Assembly (NCBI GenBank): GCA_051252415.1
Contig: JBPOGA010000001.1
Coordinates: 124,001-188,000, forward strand
DNA from: JBPOFY01 sp051252415
GTDB taxonomy: Bacteria > Verrucomicrobiota > Verrucomicrobiia > Opitutales > Coraliomargaritaceae
Direction: 5' to 3'
Length of the DNA stretch: 64,000 bases
Shown here: positions 16,902 to 26,070 of the stretch, in pieces
Position numbering within the stretch: the first letter of the stretch is position 1
Layout: each line of letters starts with the position of its first letter
Notes under the pieces: model-generated
What the model was told of the DNA's origin: nothing
What the model saw: the letters and a program-made list of their open reading frames with translations, nothing else
Database searches by the model: none
Position numbers and translations under genes: made by a program

Positions 16902-18178
16902 TAGTTTACGTCAAAGAAGTTCTTTACATCATCCACAATGGTAGCTTCTTGCACAGCATCTTCATTCTTAGATTCAATACGATCAATCACCTCTTCGATT
17001 TTGGGATCTATCACGTCAGGCTGAATGATCGTCTCTTCGCCAAACTCCAGAATCTTTATTTTCAAAAAGATAATCAACTGAGTCTGTTCACTTTGCTTAC
17101 GATCTGATTTAAACATAGAACCTACGATCGGGATATTCGAAAAAACAGGCGTGCGTCGCTTCGTATCACGTTCAGTGCTTTGCAATAGCCCTGCCATCGA
17201 GATCAACTCTCCGTCACGAACTTCCAACTCAGTGCGTGCCTGACGAACCGCAATAATCGGATTACTCACACCGCCCGCGACACTAAAACTGATAACCGTC
17301 GACACTTCTGGGTTCACCTCCAAGCGAATGCGATCCCCAGCAATCATCGTCGGCTTCACACTCAGCTTAATACCCACACTTTTAAACTCAGTCGAAGTAG
17401 TCACACCACCACTCGAAGTGGTCTGCGAAAGAATCGGCACTTCCTCACCAGTCACGATACTACCTTCTTTGCCGCGTTGAATAATCAAATTTGGAGCCGA
17501 GAGTATCTTCGCTTTGCCGTTTGTTTCCAAATAACGAATAAACAGGTTCAAAGACTCTGCTCCGTCATCCCAAATCTGTGAATTCACAATTCCACCTTGT
17601 CCACTATTTGGCGCAGCGCCGGCCACTTGAAGCTTCGTTCCAATTTCATTTAAAACCGGGAAGGCTTCATCGACTAGAGTGGTTCCAACTTCTTCATAAA
17701 AGAGGTCTACTTCTTTTTCTAAATCTGAATCGATATTCAACTCTACAATACGAGCCTCGACCAATATCTGAGGGACCGGTTTATCCAAGCGCTCAATAAT
17801 TGTCTTCAAAGACTTTATGTTCTCTAAGTTGTCGGATAGGACGATCTGATCGGATTCAGTGCTTTCAGCCACCATTCCATCAGAACTAATGAACTCTTCT
17901 AAAACACGACGTAAACTTGAGGCTTGGATATATTTACAATCGTAAATGAATATTTCCTTTTCATATGACGCCCCAACTCCCGCAACTTGATTCTTAAATG
18001 TCTGCAGGCGTATTGAATGGTTATCATGCAGTGCCTCATCAAGTGAAACCACCGGCTCATCAACACTTACCGGCTCCTCTGCCGATGCAACAGAGAGCAG
18101 ACTCATTGAAGCCAACAAATATCCAAGAGTGAATTGACGGATCCCGAAGGGTCCATGACGCGGGGGAGAGTTAAACAT
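16901..18178 (-). CDS. Secretin (GspD/PilQ-type outer-membrane channel domain)
   Basis: The 425-residue protein has a signal peptide ending near ASA-EE at residue 33-34, one N-type domain (IFIYDCKYIQASSLRRVLEEF, about 76-145), and a complete secretin domain. Landmarks are QILVEARIVELN, KILSAPNLIIQRG, GEEVPILSQ, GIKLSVKPTM and the terminal TPVFSNIPIVGSMFKSDRK. It is shorter than T2SS secretins (about 650), with a reduced periplasmic part. No GspE/F, PilM-P or T3SS gene is adjacent. Instead it is the first gene of an operon with HlyD and MacB-type genes, which suggests a secretin serving as the outer-membrane port of an ABC exporter. That role is inferred. Confidence 0.92.
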   Translation of the reverse strand: MFNSPPRHGPFGIRQFTLGYLLASMSLLSVASAEEPVSVDEPVVSLDEALHDNHSIRLQTFKNQVAGVGASYEKEIFIYDCKYIQASSLRRVLEEFISSDGMVAESTESDQIVLSDNLENIKSLKTIIERLDKPVPQILVEARIVELNIDSDLEKEVDLFYEEVGTTLVDEAFPVLNEIGTKLQVAGAAPNSGQGGIVNSQIWDDGAESLNLFIRYLETNGKAKILSAPNLIIQRGKEGSIVTGEEVPILSQTTSSGGVTTSTEFKSVGIKLSVKPTMIAGDRIRLEVNPEVSTVISFSVAGGVSNPIIAVRQARTELEVRDGELISMAGLLQSTERDTKRRTPVFSNIPIVGSMFKSDRKQSEQTQLIIFLKIKILEFGEETIIQPDVIDPKIEEVIDRIESKNEDAVQEATIVDDVKNFFDVN

Positions 18179-18410
18179 AAACTAAAACTTAAAAACTGGG
18201 GGGAGCTTACTAATACAGTGTGACGTTTTCTGATGTAGACTCATTCGGCAGCTAACTACCAAGTAGAACATCGGAAAGTTCAGATTGTTTATTTTCGAAA
18301 CAATTTCCTGTCAATCAAAGTGGAGCGAAATATCTAGATTCTTTCATCTCTAAGAAATACCTAAGGGCACCTCTGGAAACCGCTTCACCATTCCAATCAC
18401 TTCTGATTGT

Positions 18411-18481
18411 GTAGGAGAGGGTTTATCCCTCGACCTTCGGGCCGTATACTCATGCAGGTCGAGGGGTAAAGCCTCTCCTAC
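18411..18481. repeat. REPIN-like inverted pair, family A (GTAGGAGAGGG)
   Basis: Starts GTAGGAGAGGGTTTATCCCT and ends CCTCTCCTAC. Each half is itself a hairpin (GAGGG-TTTAT-CCCTC and GAGGGGTAAAGCCTCTC) with GTAG or CTAC at its outer foot. Other copies are at 45116-45187 and 48847-48912; the spacers between the halves differ. It occupies the 371-base gap between the secretin operon and the esterase, in which I see nothing else. Confidence 0.85.
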
Positions 18482-18549
18482 AGTGGTTCGCAATCTTCAA
18501 TGCAGTTATTCTATCCTAGGATTCCAGAAATCTCCCTAAGCTAATCATC

Positions 18550-19350
18550 ATGATAAAACGATTCATCCTAATGGCGCTACTCCTCTCAAACCATTTATGG
18601 GCTGAAGTAGAAATCCCATTGTGGAACACGTCGATGCCAGGAATTTCATGCAGTGAAGCGGAAATCATCCAGCCGATGAAGCCCAATGACGAAACCATCC
18701 GTATCACAAACGTCAGCGAGCCGACGCTAACCTACTTTGGAGTTAACTCTGACACACCATCACCGATCATAATTATATGCCCAGGAGGTGGTTATAATAT
18801 CCTCAGCTTCAATAAGGAAGGCACCGACGTCGCCGAGTGGCTAAAAACGGTTGGTATTTCCGCCGTTGTTCTAAAATACCGTGTCCCAAAGAATCGTGAA
18901 GGTGCCCTACTCGATGCGCAAGAAGCCGTAAAGCTGGTTCGCAGCAAGGCTAGTGCATGGAATATCGACCCAGATCGCGTAGGCATGCTGGGGTTTTCCG
19001 CTGGCGGCCACCTAACAGCCGCTTGTAGCAACTCCGAGATTCGGCCGAATTTCAGCATACTGATTTATCCAGCATACCTCTTCAAGGAAGGCGGTATCCA
19101 TCTAGTGGAAGGCATCAAAGTAGATCACAAAACACCACCTGCGTTTGTGGTTCAAACGCAGGATGATAAAAAGTATTACCGCAGTAGTCTCGCCTATGCG
19201 GCAGCGCTCGATGCAGCAAACATCCCCGTAGAACTGCATCTATTTGCTAAGGGTGGCCACGGTTACGGTCTAAGCCCGTCAAAGCATCCGGTTTCAAACT
19301 GGCCCCAACTCTGTGAAGCCTGGATGCGTGAGATGGAATATATCGAGTAA
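18550..19350 (+). CDS. Alpha/beta hydrolase, acetyl-esterase/BD-FAE-like, secreted
   Basis: The 266-residue protein begins with a signal peptide (MIKRFILMALLLSNHLWA). The fold signature is clear: oxyanion-hole CPGGGYNILSFNKEG, nucleophile elbow LGFSAGGHLTA, acid region TQDDKKYYRSS and catalytic histidine GGHGYGL. This pattern is typical of esterases that deacetylate xylan and related glycans (XynB/Axe-like). It acts outside the cytoplasm and may remove acyl groups from algal polysaccharide. It is a single gene, preceded by a family A repeat and followed by a 1-kb repeat-bearing gap. The exact ester is unknown. Confidence 0.88.
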   Translation: MIKRFILMALLLSNHLWAEVEIPLWNTSMPGISCSEAEIIQPMKPNDETIRITNVSEPTLTYFGVNSDTPSPIIIICPGGGYNILSFNKEGTDVAEWLKTVGISAVVLKYRVPKNREGALLDAQEAVKLVRSKASAWNIDPDRVGMLGFSAGGHLTAACSNSEIRPNFSILIYPAYLFKEGGIHLVEGIKVDHKTPPAFVVQTQDDKKYYRSSLAYAAALDAANIPVELHLFAKGGHGYGLSPSKHPVSNWPQLCEAWMREMEYIE

Positions 19351-19455
19351 AATGCTCGGTTGAGAGCCATCCCTCCCACGAATCGACTTTCAGGGGGACT
19401 CATAGATGGCTGTGAAGCAATGTGTGTGTTCATGATCACAGTCTAAGCATCCCAA

Positions 19456-19653
19456 TTGTAGCATGTGCTTCTATGCGTAGTATCGAGCGCGTGACCTCGT
19501 CGGAAAGGCGCAAACCAGATATTTAAACCGCAGAATGCCGAGAGAACGCCGAGAGTCACTCATTTAAGCTCCGCGAACTCTGCGTTCTCTAGAGGAGCAG
19601 TCGGTCCGAATGCCACGCGCTCCCTTCGGGAAGCACGTGCTACAACTTATGTG
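19456..19653. repeat. REPIN-like inverted pair, family C, long spacer
   Basis: The left end TTGTAGCATGTGCTTCTATG is mirrored by the right end GAAGCACGTGCTACAA at 19631-19646; about 110 bases separate the halves. The right part, 19611-19653, is identical over 43 bases, in reverse orientation, to 45413-45455. GTAG is at the outer foot on both sides. Confidence 0.8.
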
Positions 19654-19658
19654 TGGTT

Positions 19659-19726
19659 GGGACGCCTGCCTCTAGGCGTCAGCGATATTGCTTTTGCCTC
19701 TGATGCCTGAGGTCAGGCGTCACTAC
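19659..19726. repeat. REP-like hairpins, family J (GGACGCCTGCCTCTAGGCGTC)
   Basis: GGGACGCCTGCCTCTAGGCGTC forms a hairpin, and a second related hairpin GCCTGAGGTCAGGCGTCACTAC follows and ends in CTAC. The first hairpin recurs at 45738-45766 next to the same family C repeat, in reverse order, so a composite block of about 75 bases was copied. Confidence 0.75.
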
Positions 19727-19870
19727 TTTTGGTGCAGCAAATAGTTCTGTTAGTTTGAACGTATTCAGTTCAGCGGCCTCCTTCGTGAAGATAATTGAAG
19801 GGGCTCTTATGGCGCGCTCGCACAAATAATCCCAAGTTTGCACCATCTTCCCGCTAATCGACCATGAAGA

Positions 19871-19910
19871 CCAAAAAAAGCGCCATGTATTAATGAAAAT
19901 ACATGACGCT
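19871..19910 (-). terminator. Strong leftward terminator with no obvious gene
   Basis: On the minus strand AGCGTCATGTATT, a short loop and AATACATGGCGCT form a 13-bp stem with one mismatch, followed by TTTTTTTGG. It would end transcription coming from the right. No minus-strand gene of normal size lies between it and 20383, so it may belong to a small RNA or a decayed gene. Confidence 0.6.
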
Positions 19911-20097
19911 ACCCCTTAAGATCTCTCCCCCAAGAGACCCCAAAAATGGATGAAATTTGTGTAAAATATACTCGTCTAAGAAAATCCGTCGAAGAAACAA
20001 GATGAATATCACTTACATTACACCCCCCTTAATAAAAATTAAAGGAAATATTAAATAATTAGAAAATTCATTTACCATATTATAGCTTCCTGCCGAA

Positions 20098-20241
20098 ATG
20101 GATAATTACAAGGCCAATAACGCCGAAATCCCCAAGGTCGTCGCAGACTTCGTCGATTCACAATATAGTTACATACCTGTGACACATCATCAAACAGAGA
20201 TAATCCCAAAAAATGAGACGAACTGCCACGTTCTGGTGTAA
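20098..20241 (+). CDS. Possible small ORF of 47 residues, unrecognised
   Basis: A short frame begins MDNYKANNAEIPKVVADFVD and ends at a TAA. The first half uses codons like those of nearby real genes (GCC, AAG, GTC, GAC), while the second half does not read like a protein. It could be a small gene, or the surviving 5' end of a lost gene that has run into non-coding sequence. No Shine-Dalgarno site is obvious. The rest of the 19351-20383 gap holds the repeats and terminator listed, and nothing else I can support. Confidence 0.25.
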   Translation: MDNYKANNAEIPKVVADFVDSQYSYIPVTHHQTEIIPKNETNCHVLV

Positions 20242-20383
20242 ATAAAGCTCTAAAAGAACTTCATTGAGCGATCTGAGTCATTAAATGCTACCAATATACT
20301 ACTAAACTTGTAGGTTATGAGCCAACAACTCTATAAACATATAGTAACTTGCTGCTGCCACGCAATCACACCTCTACCTTAAA

Positions 20384-23300
20384 ATGATGAAGCGACTTCT
20401 ACTACTTTCATCCCTAGCCTCTTTATTACCTAGTTTTTGTATCTTTGCTGTCGACCAAAACAGCAATGGATTGAGTGATGTCTGGGAACAGCGTTTCGAT
20501 GCAGGAAACTTACAACTCAACGACGACGATGACTCAGACGGCTTTACGAATCTTGAGGAATGTATCGCAGGCACCGACCCTTACGATGGCTCTGACCTCC
20601 CGTCAATCCTACCGGTCGTCACACAAAACAGCCCGGATGACATTCACCTCCAATTTCAAACACTTCAGGGAAAGCATTACACCGTAAACCACTCTCCAGA
20701 CCTGAGCGACTTTAGCCCCATCAACAATGGTTGGCCAGGTGAAGGCAATGTTCGTGAACTCTTTATTCAAAAAGATGGAGTCGCAGAAACCTATAGCCCG
20801 ATTCAAATCGATTTTTGGGCCGACCTTCCCGCCAACACAGTCGATTCGCTCAAAGCATTCAGCACCTTCCCGCAAGCTCCAGATGGCATTGCCTACCAAG
20901 ATAAGCCAGAGGCGCCGATATTTCTAGCCACAGGATACGGTGCGCAGATGCGATTCTGGATCCACACCCCGCAATCAGGGAATTACACTTTTTACTTAAG
21001 TTCTGGCGGCCCCGCAGAGGTCTTCATAAACCTCCCACTAGCGGTTGCACCTCCTTTCAAGATTGCAGAAGTGCTCCCAACGCAAACTGGAATCGAGCCC
21101 AACGAATGGGAAACCTACGCAACCCAACGATCCGCACAAATTCCCCTTACAGCAGATACCCCTTATCTCATTACCATCAACTATGTCGGCGCGATTCCAC
21201 AGCAACACATGCAGATCGCATGGTCCGGCCCTGGACTCGATGGAATCGAGCTCATTGATGCAGATGACTTAGAGAAACTCTACTTTCATAGTGAGACTCA
21301 AACGCTTAACATCTTACGCGAACACGATTATGATAGTGTTGGACAAACAGGGCAACTTTGGCCCACGAGTGCAGGGCTCGTCACTGGCACTCCAGACATG
21401 AGTGGAAATTCAGAGCAAATCACCATAGACCTCGGAACTTCATCATCATCTGAACGCTTCTACTACACACCAACCACTGAGCACCTCTACGCAACATGGC
21501 TTTTCAATGTGGGAGCTGGCGCGCAAGGTATCTACCTCTACTGGATGAATGAAAATGACTCGAACCAAGAAGGGCCAAGAATCAATATCGATGATATCAG
21601 CTCAGGAACGGTTTTAGCAGTTCGAGCTGGCGGTGCCGGCGGCAGCGATGAGCAAGTGCTTGTCGAATTTGATAAAACATTTCGCGTCGAAATGGTGACC
21701 ACACTCTCTTCAAATGGTTTCCAATACAAAACCCCAACAGGTGATCACACTGTAAGCGAAGATACCTTCGATATTTACGTCAGTGATCCTGCTGGTAATT
21801 TGATCGGTTCAATCACTGGTCTCGATTATAAAGATGGCACCAACATAGTTAACCAATTCAGCAGCGTCCGCGTTGTAACTCCATCATCGAACAATCCCAA
21901 GGTCATATTTGACGACTGGGAAATCACGAATGGCCTCATCAAAGGAAGCGGATTCCTCATTCCCAACAACGTCGACTTCGGCAATGGAAACACTCCCAAT
22001 TTCTTCGAGCTGAATATTGAAGAAGCGGATCAAGACGGCGACGGAATCCCCGACTGGGAAGAACTCGCGCTCGCCGCACACCAGAATCTGCTATTCTTCG
22101 ACTCTGAGACCACCAACGGGACACCGGACGCGACTGCCGTAGAGAATTTAATCACTGCGTCGCAAGGTGTGCCTGACGTCCAACTCTATGGCTCAGACGC
22201 CTGCGCGATGGAGAGCAATTACCCAAACACCATTCCTGACAATGGAGAAATCACTCTCACACGTGAAGGCGTACTCACCCCACTCACCGTTCAGCTAGAA
22301 ATTATCCCGCTAGCGAATACCGGCGACACCACCACGATCTGTAATGGTATTTGCTGCATGATGGTTGGCACCGCAGGCGATGAAGCTGCTGAAATCGAAG
22401 ACTATCAACTCATCGACGAAGACGGAAACATCATCACCGACTCCGTTCACTTTGATTTTGGGGAAACCGAAAAAGTGCTCACAGTTATCGCGACTCCCGA
22501 CACGATTAATGAATACCCTGAGACACTCAACATTGGGATAGCCGCCTCTCTAGATGGAACTTACACCGCATCTAATTTAATAAACGGTGCGTCGATACAA
22601 ATCTTTGACCTACCTGACAGCCCAGACAACCTTACCATTTTCACTGGATCCTTCAGTCAAGACGGCAACGCCGTAGTCGCCACTAGCGGTTCAGGTTCAG
22701 TCACCGCTACGATTAATGGTCCACGCACCGAAATGCGCTTCTGGAATCAGTTTTCTAACCTGACTACAGCACAGCAGGATTCGCACATTCATAAAGCCAA
22801 CCCCGGCAACACTGCTGGCAGTATCATTTATCCAATCACCAACGAACCAGGCGGCGTTTCGGGGCCAGAGCCTGGTTCTGAGCCATTCAATGGCCAGTTA
22901 CAGTATTTCCCTGAAATTGTCCTCGCTGGTGCTCCCGTTCCAGAAGGCGTCGAAGAAGGCGATGGCTACCCATGGGACCTCACCCAATCCTCTGGTGCAG
23001 TGCCAACCGCTGGCGGCGCTGCATCCAAGCAGACCATCATCGATTCTCTCTTCGGCCAAAATAGTGAAACACCCCTCTACCTGAATATTCATACAGTTGA
23101 TAACCCAGCTGGAGAGATTTGGTCTTTCCTTAATCTATCCGAAGGGTCCATTGCAGACCCCGGCGATGCAGCAGCTGCGGAGGCTCCTGGCTCCGGTGGC
23201 TTTCCGCAGCTCTCAGGAGATCTTCTCGAAGCAGATATCAGGCGTTTCCTTGGCCAAGCAACTTTTGGAGCGACCGATGCCAGCGTCGCCGCACTCTTGC

Positions 23301-26065
23301 AGACGATTACTACAGAACGCGTCAGCAATCCAAACTATCACCGAAACACTGCGTATTCAGACTGGATCGATACACAAATGGACGAAGTCGCGACACCGCA
23401 GACTTACCTAGTTGACTACATGGTTGCGGCCTATTTTCAGCATCTGAAAATCTCCGGCGTATTCGATCCTGCTCGTTGGGCACCCATTACGACAGGCATC
23501 CCGGTACTTCCTACTACTTGGCCAAAGATTGACCGTAGTGACCCAAACCCTGAGCACTGGTATCTCGATCAAGTTTTCCCTATCGATAACGACCAATATC
23601 AACTCGCCGACGACAACGAAGGAGCGGATCTCCTAACAGATGGAGGCTACAGAGATATCAACCGCGAAACCTTCCTGCAGATGATGTTGAATGCGAATGA
23701 TCAGCTGCGTCAGAAGATGGGCTTTGCTTTACAGCAAATTGTCGTCGTCAGTAATTCACTGAGTGACATCAACGAAGAACCGGTTGCGACCTGTAATTAT
23801 CAGGATCAGCTCAACACCCACGCATTTGGCCACTACCGCGACGTGCTTGGCTATGTAAATTGGAGTCCGTTAATGGGCACATGGCTATCCAGCCTAAAGA
23901 ATCAAAAACCAATCGATTTTGATGGAGACGGCTTGTTCGACACCTACCCAGACGAAAATTTGGCTCGCGAAAACATGCAGCTCTTCTCCATTGGTCTTTT
24001 CGAGATTTGGCCAAACGGAGATTTGAAGCTGACCGCAAATGGTCTCCCTAAGGCGACTTACACCAACGACGATATTCGCGAATTCGCCAAGATTTTAACT
24101 GGTCAAAGCTACAGCCTCACACGTGACAACGCGAATGGTGATCGCACTTGGGGCGGCCAACCTTACGCGCCAGACAACAACAATTTCTTCGAAAGTGATG
24201 CCAATGATGTGATCTCTAGGTCTGAACTCTATCCAATGAAAATGTTTGGCGCCTATCATAATCTTGGTCCCAAAACCTTTGCTGGTGTCAGCATCGACAA
24301 CAGCCATTTGCTGGACTTCTCCGACCAAGGTATTGCCGACATCGAAGACGCCATCGATTGGCTAGCTGGCAAACCCGGCGACGGTCAGCCGGACTACGAC
24401 ATGGTCAACAGTCACGTCAGCACACCGGCATTTATCTCACTACGCCTCATCCAACGCTTCACCACTTCCAATCCATCCAAGGACTACCTACACCGTGTCG
24501 CGACAGTATTCAAAAACACCGAGGGCGATCTAGGTGAAACACTCAAGGCAATCTTACTCGATCCCGAAGCGCGCAATGTTGATCTTAACAATACCACATT
24601 CGGCATAAAAAAATCACCACTCGAAGGCTATTTGCAAATGCTTCGAGCGCTGGACGTCTATACAAACATCCCACTACGCAATGAAGGAGGCGTCACCCCG
24701 CATGATGGTGTTGGTGACTATTCAAATCCGGATCTGTATTTGGAAAACTTCGGTTACCCAACCGTCCAAAAGGATTCACACGGACAAAACTATCGCGCGG
24801 TATTCTCATCGATGACTAGTGATGGCACCGAAGGTTTACAGATGAACGTCTTCTGGCAGCCCACAGTGTTCAATTGGTATACACCAGACTTCTCGCCAGG
24901 CGGCGCAATTGGAGATGCAGGTCTGGTTAGCCCTGAGCTACAACTTGCCAATGAACCCGATGTCATACGTGTCATCAATTATTTCGAAAACATCACTCGT
25001 TCGACCAATGGACAAGCCTCCACCGCAATCGGATCCACGACCAATGACCGCACCAATCCAACTGGCCTGGACGTCGATGAGTATGCACAAAAGCAAGTCT
25101 TCAACTCAGACCTGGCTGATCAGAACGAACGGATACGACTACCACTCCAAGCATTAGCAGATGCCTTCTACCCTGCTGTTGAGCCAGCAGATGCCTACAC
25201 CACCGTAGCCGACGGCTACACAGATTCAACCTACGGTTCCAGCGCCGTCGACGCTTCAGCACCTCATTGGGTGCGACTCAATCGGACCGGCGACACCTTT
25301 GTTACGAGCGAATCGGTGGACGGCAGCACCTGGACTGTAGTCGCCACCGAGGTCCTTCCCATGGCCAGCGAAGTCTTTATCGGTCTGGCCACAACCAGTC
25401 ATCTAGATGGAACGTTGACCACGGCCGAATTCAGCAGCGTCAGTATGACAGGTGGCCAAGGCACATGGTATAACACAGATATTGGCAATGTCGCCGCCGC
25501 GGGATCCGCAACTGAGAACACCCCGAGCGCATTTACAATCACAGCGTCAGGCAACGACATCTGGAGCAGCAACGACGAGTGTCACATGGCGTATCAACTA
25601 CTCACTGGTGACGGCGAAATCACTGCCAAAGTCGACAGCCTCGTCCTCACACACGAATGGGCCAAAGCTGGCGTCATGATCCGCGAGACACTCGAGCCCA
25701 ACTCTGCCAACGTATTCATGTATGTCAGCGGGTCGAATGGCTCACGCGCACAAATCCGCCGTGTTCCTCGTGGCCGTGGCAGCGAGTCGTTTGCCGACGA
25801 AGCACTCCTCGACGAGCTCGACCTGCGCTTGACCAACGGATTCTTCAAAATGCGCTACCCCTACGATGCTTCCGACAATGACGACCCAACCGTCCACGGC
25901 CTCGACGATCTCCTCAAAAATCCACGCGAGCTCATCATCGATGCCATTACCCTCGGCTACAGCGACGCATATGATGGTTCAAGCGATGATACAAACCGCC
26001 GTGATAAGTTAGAGGATGCACTCTACCTACTCACCTTCTCTCCAGAATTCCAAGTTAAGAAGTAA
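20384..26065 (+). CDS. Giant secreted DUF1800-domain protein with accessory modules
   Basis: The 1893-residue protein has a signal peptide (about 1-22). The modules run in order: a thrombospondin type-3/EF-hand-like calcium segment (DQNSNGLSDVWEQ, DDDSDGFTNLEE), a PA14-like domain (about 145-300), a beta-sandwich region, a second calcium repeat (DQDGDGIPDWEE, near 550), and a Calx-beta-like domain (about 620-725). A CHRD-like domain (about 750-925, ending VDNPAGEIWSF) precedes the DUF1800 domain (from about 950). Near residues 1605-1790 an extra DUF1349-like segment interrupts the DUF1800 C-terminus. DUF1800 proteins pair with DUF1501 partners in PVC and Bacteroidota; their role is uncertain, probably at the cell surface. 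The DUF1501 gene follows after 5 bases. Confidence 0.9.
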   Translation: MMKRLLLLSSLASLLPSFCIFAVDQNSNGLSDVWEQRFDAGNLQLNDDDDSDGFTNLEECIAGTDPYDGSDLPSILPVVTQNSPDDIHLQFQTLQGKHYTVNHSPDLSDFSPINNGWPGEGNVRELFIQKDGVAETYSPIQIDFWADLPANTVDSLKAFSTFPQAPDGIAYQDKPEAPIFLATGYGAQMRFWIHTPQSGNYTFYLSSGGPAEVFINLPLAVAPPFKIAEVLPTQTGIEPNEWETYATQRSAQIPLTADTPYLITINYVGAIPQQHMQIAWSGPGLDGIELIDADDLEKLYFHSETQTLNILREHDYDSVGQTGQLWPTSAGLVTGTPDMSGNSEQITIDLGTSSSSERFYYTPTTEHLYATWLFNVGAGAQGIYLYWMNENDSNQEGPRINIDDISSGTVLAVRAGGAGGSDEQVLVEFDKTFRVEMVTTLSSNGFQYKTPTGDHTVSEDTFDIYVSDPAGNLIGSITGLDYKDGTNIVNQFSSVRVVTPSSNNPKVIFDDWEITNGLIKGSGFLIPNNVDFGNGNTPNFFELNIEEADQDGDGIPDWEELALAAHQNLLFFDSETTNGTPDATAVENLITASQGVPDVQLYGSDACAMESNYPNTIPDNGEITLTREGVLTPLTVQLEIIPLANTGDTTTICNGICCMMVGTAGDEAAEIEDYQLIDEDGNIITDSVHFDFGETEKVLTVIATPDTINEYPETLNIGIAASLDGTYTASNLINGASIQIFDLPDSPDNLTIFTGSFSQDGNAVVATSGSGSVTATINGPRTEMRFWNQFSNLTTAQQDSHIHKANPGNTAGSIIYPITNEPGGVSGPEPGSEPFNGQLQYFPEIVLAGAPVPEGVEEGDGYPWDLTQSSGAVPTAGGAASKQTIIDSLFGQNSETPLYLNIHTVDNPAGEIWSFLNLSEGSIADPGDAAAAEAPGSGGFPQLSGDLLEADIRRFLGQATFGATDASVAALLQTITTERVSNPNYHRNTAYSDWIDTQMDEVATPQTYLVDYMVAAYFQHLKISGVFDPARWAPITTGIPVLPTTWPKIDRSDPNPEHWYLDQVFPIDNDQYQLADDNEGADLLTDGGYRDINRETFLQMMLNANDQLRQKMGFALQQIVVVSNSLSDINEEPVATCNYQDQLNTHAFGHYRDVLGYVNWSPLMGTWLSSLKNQKPIDFDGDGLFDTYPDENLARENMQLFSIGLFEIWPNGDLKLTANGLPKATYTNDDIREFAKILTGQSYSLTRDNANGDRTWGGQPYAPDNNNFFESDANDVISRSELYPMKMFGAYHNLGPKTFAGVSIDNSHLLDFSDQGIADIEDAIDWLAGKPGDGQPDYDMVNSHVSTPAFISLRLIQRFTTSNPSKDYLHRVATVFKNTEGDLGETLKAILLDPEARNVDLNNTTFGIKKSPLEGYLQMLRALDVYTNIPLRNEGGVTPHDGVGDYSNPDLYLENFGYPTVQKDSHGQNYRAVFSSMTSDGTEGLQMNVFWQPTVFNWYTPDFSPGGAIGDAGLVSPELQLANEPDVIRVINYFENITRSTNGQASTAIGSTTNDRTNPTGLDVDEYAQKQVFNSDLADQNERIRLPLQALADAFYPAVEPADAYTTVADGYTDSTYGSSAVDASAPHWVRLNRTGDTFVTSESVDGSTWTVVATEVLPMASEVFIGLATTSHLDGTLTTAEFSSVSMTGGQGTWYNTDIGNVAAAGSATENTPSAFTITASGNDIWSSNDECHMAYQLLTGDGEITAKVDSLVLTHEWAKAGVMIRETLEPNSANVFMYVSGSNGSRAQIRRVPRGRGSESFADEALLDELDLRLTNGFFKMRYPYDASDNDDPTVHGLDDLLKNPRELIIDAITLGYSDAYDGSSDDTNRRDKLEDALYLLTFSPEFQVKK

Positions 26066-26070
26066 GCACT

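Noticed and set aside
16901..18178. Type II secretion or type IV pilus locus
   Set aside because: Only the secretin is present; no assembly ATPase, platform protein or pilin genes adjoin it.
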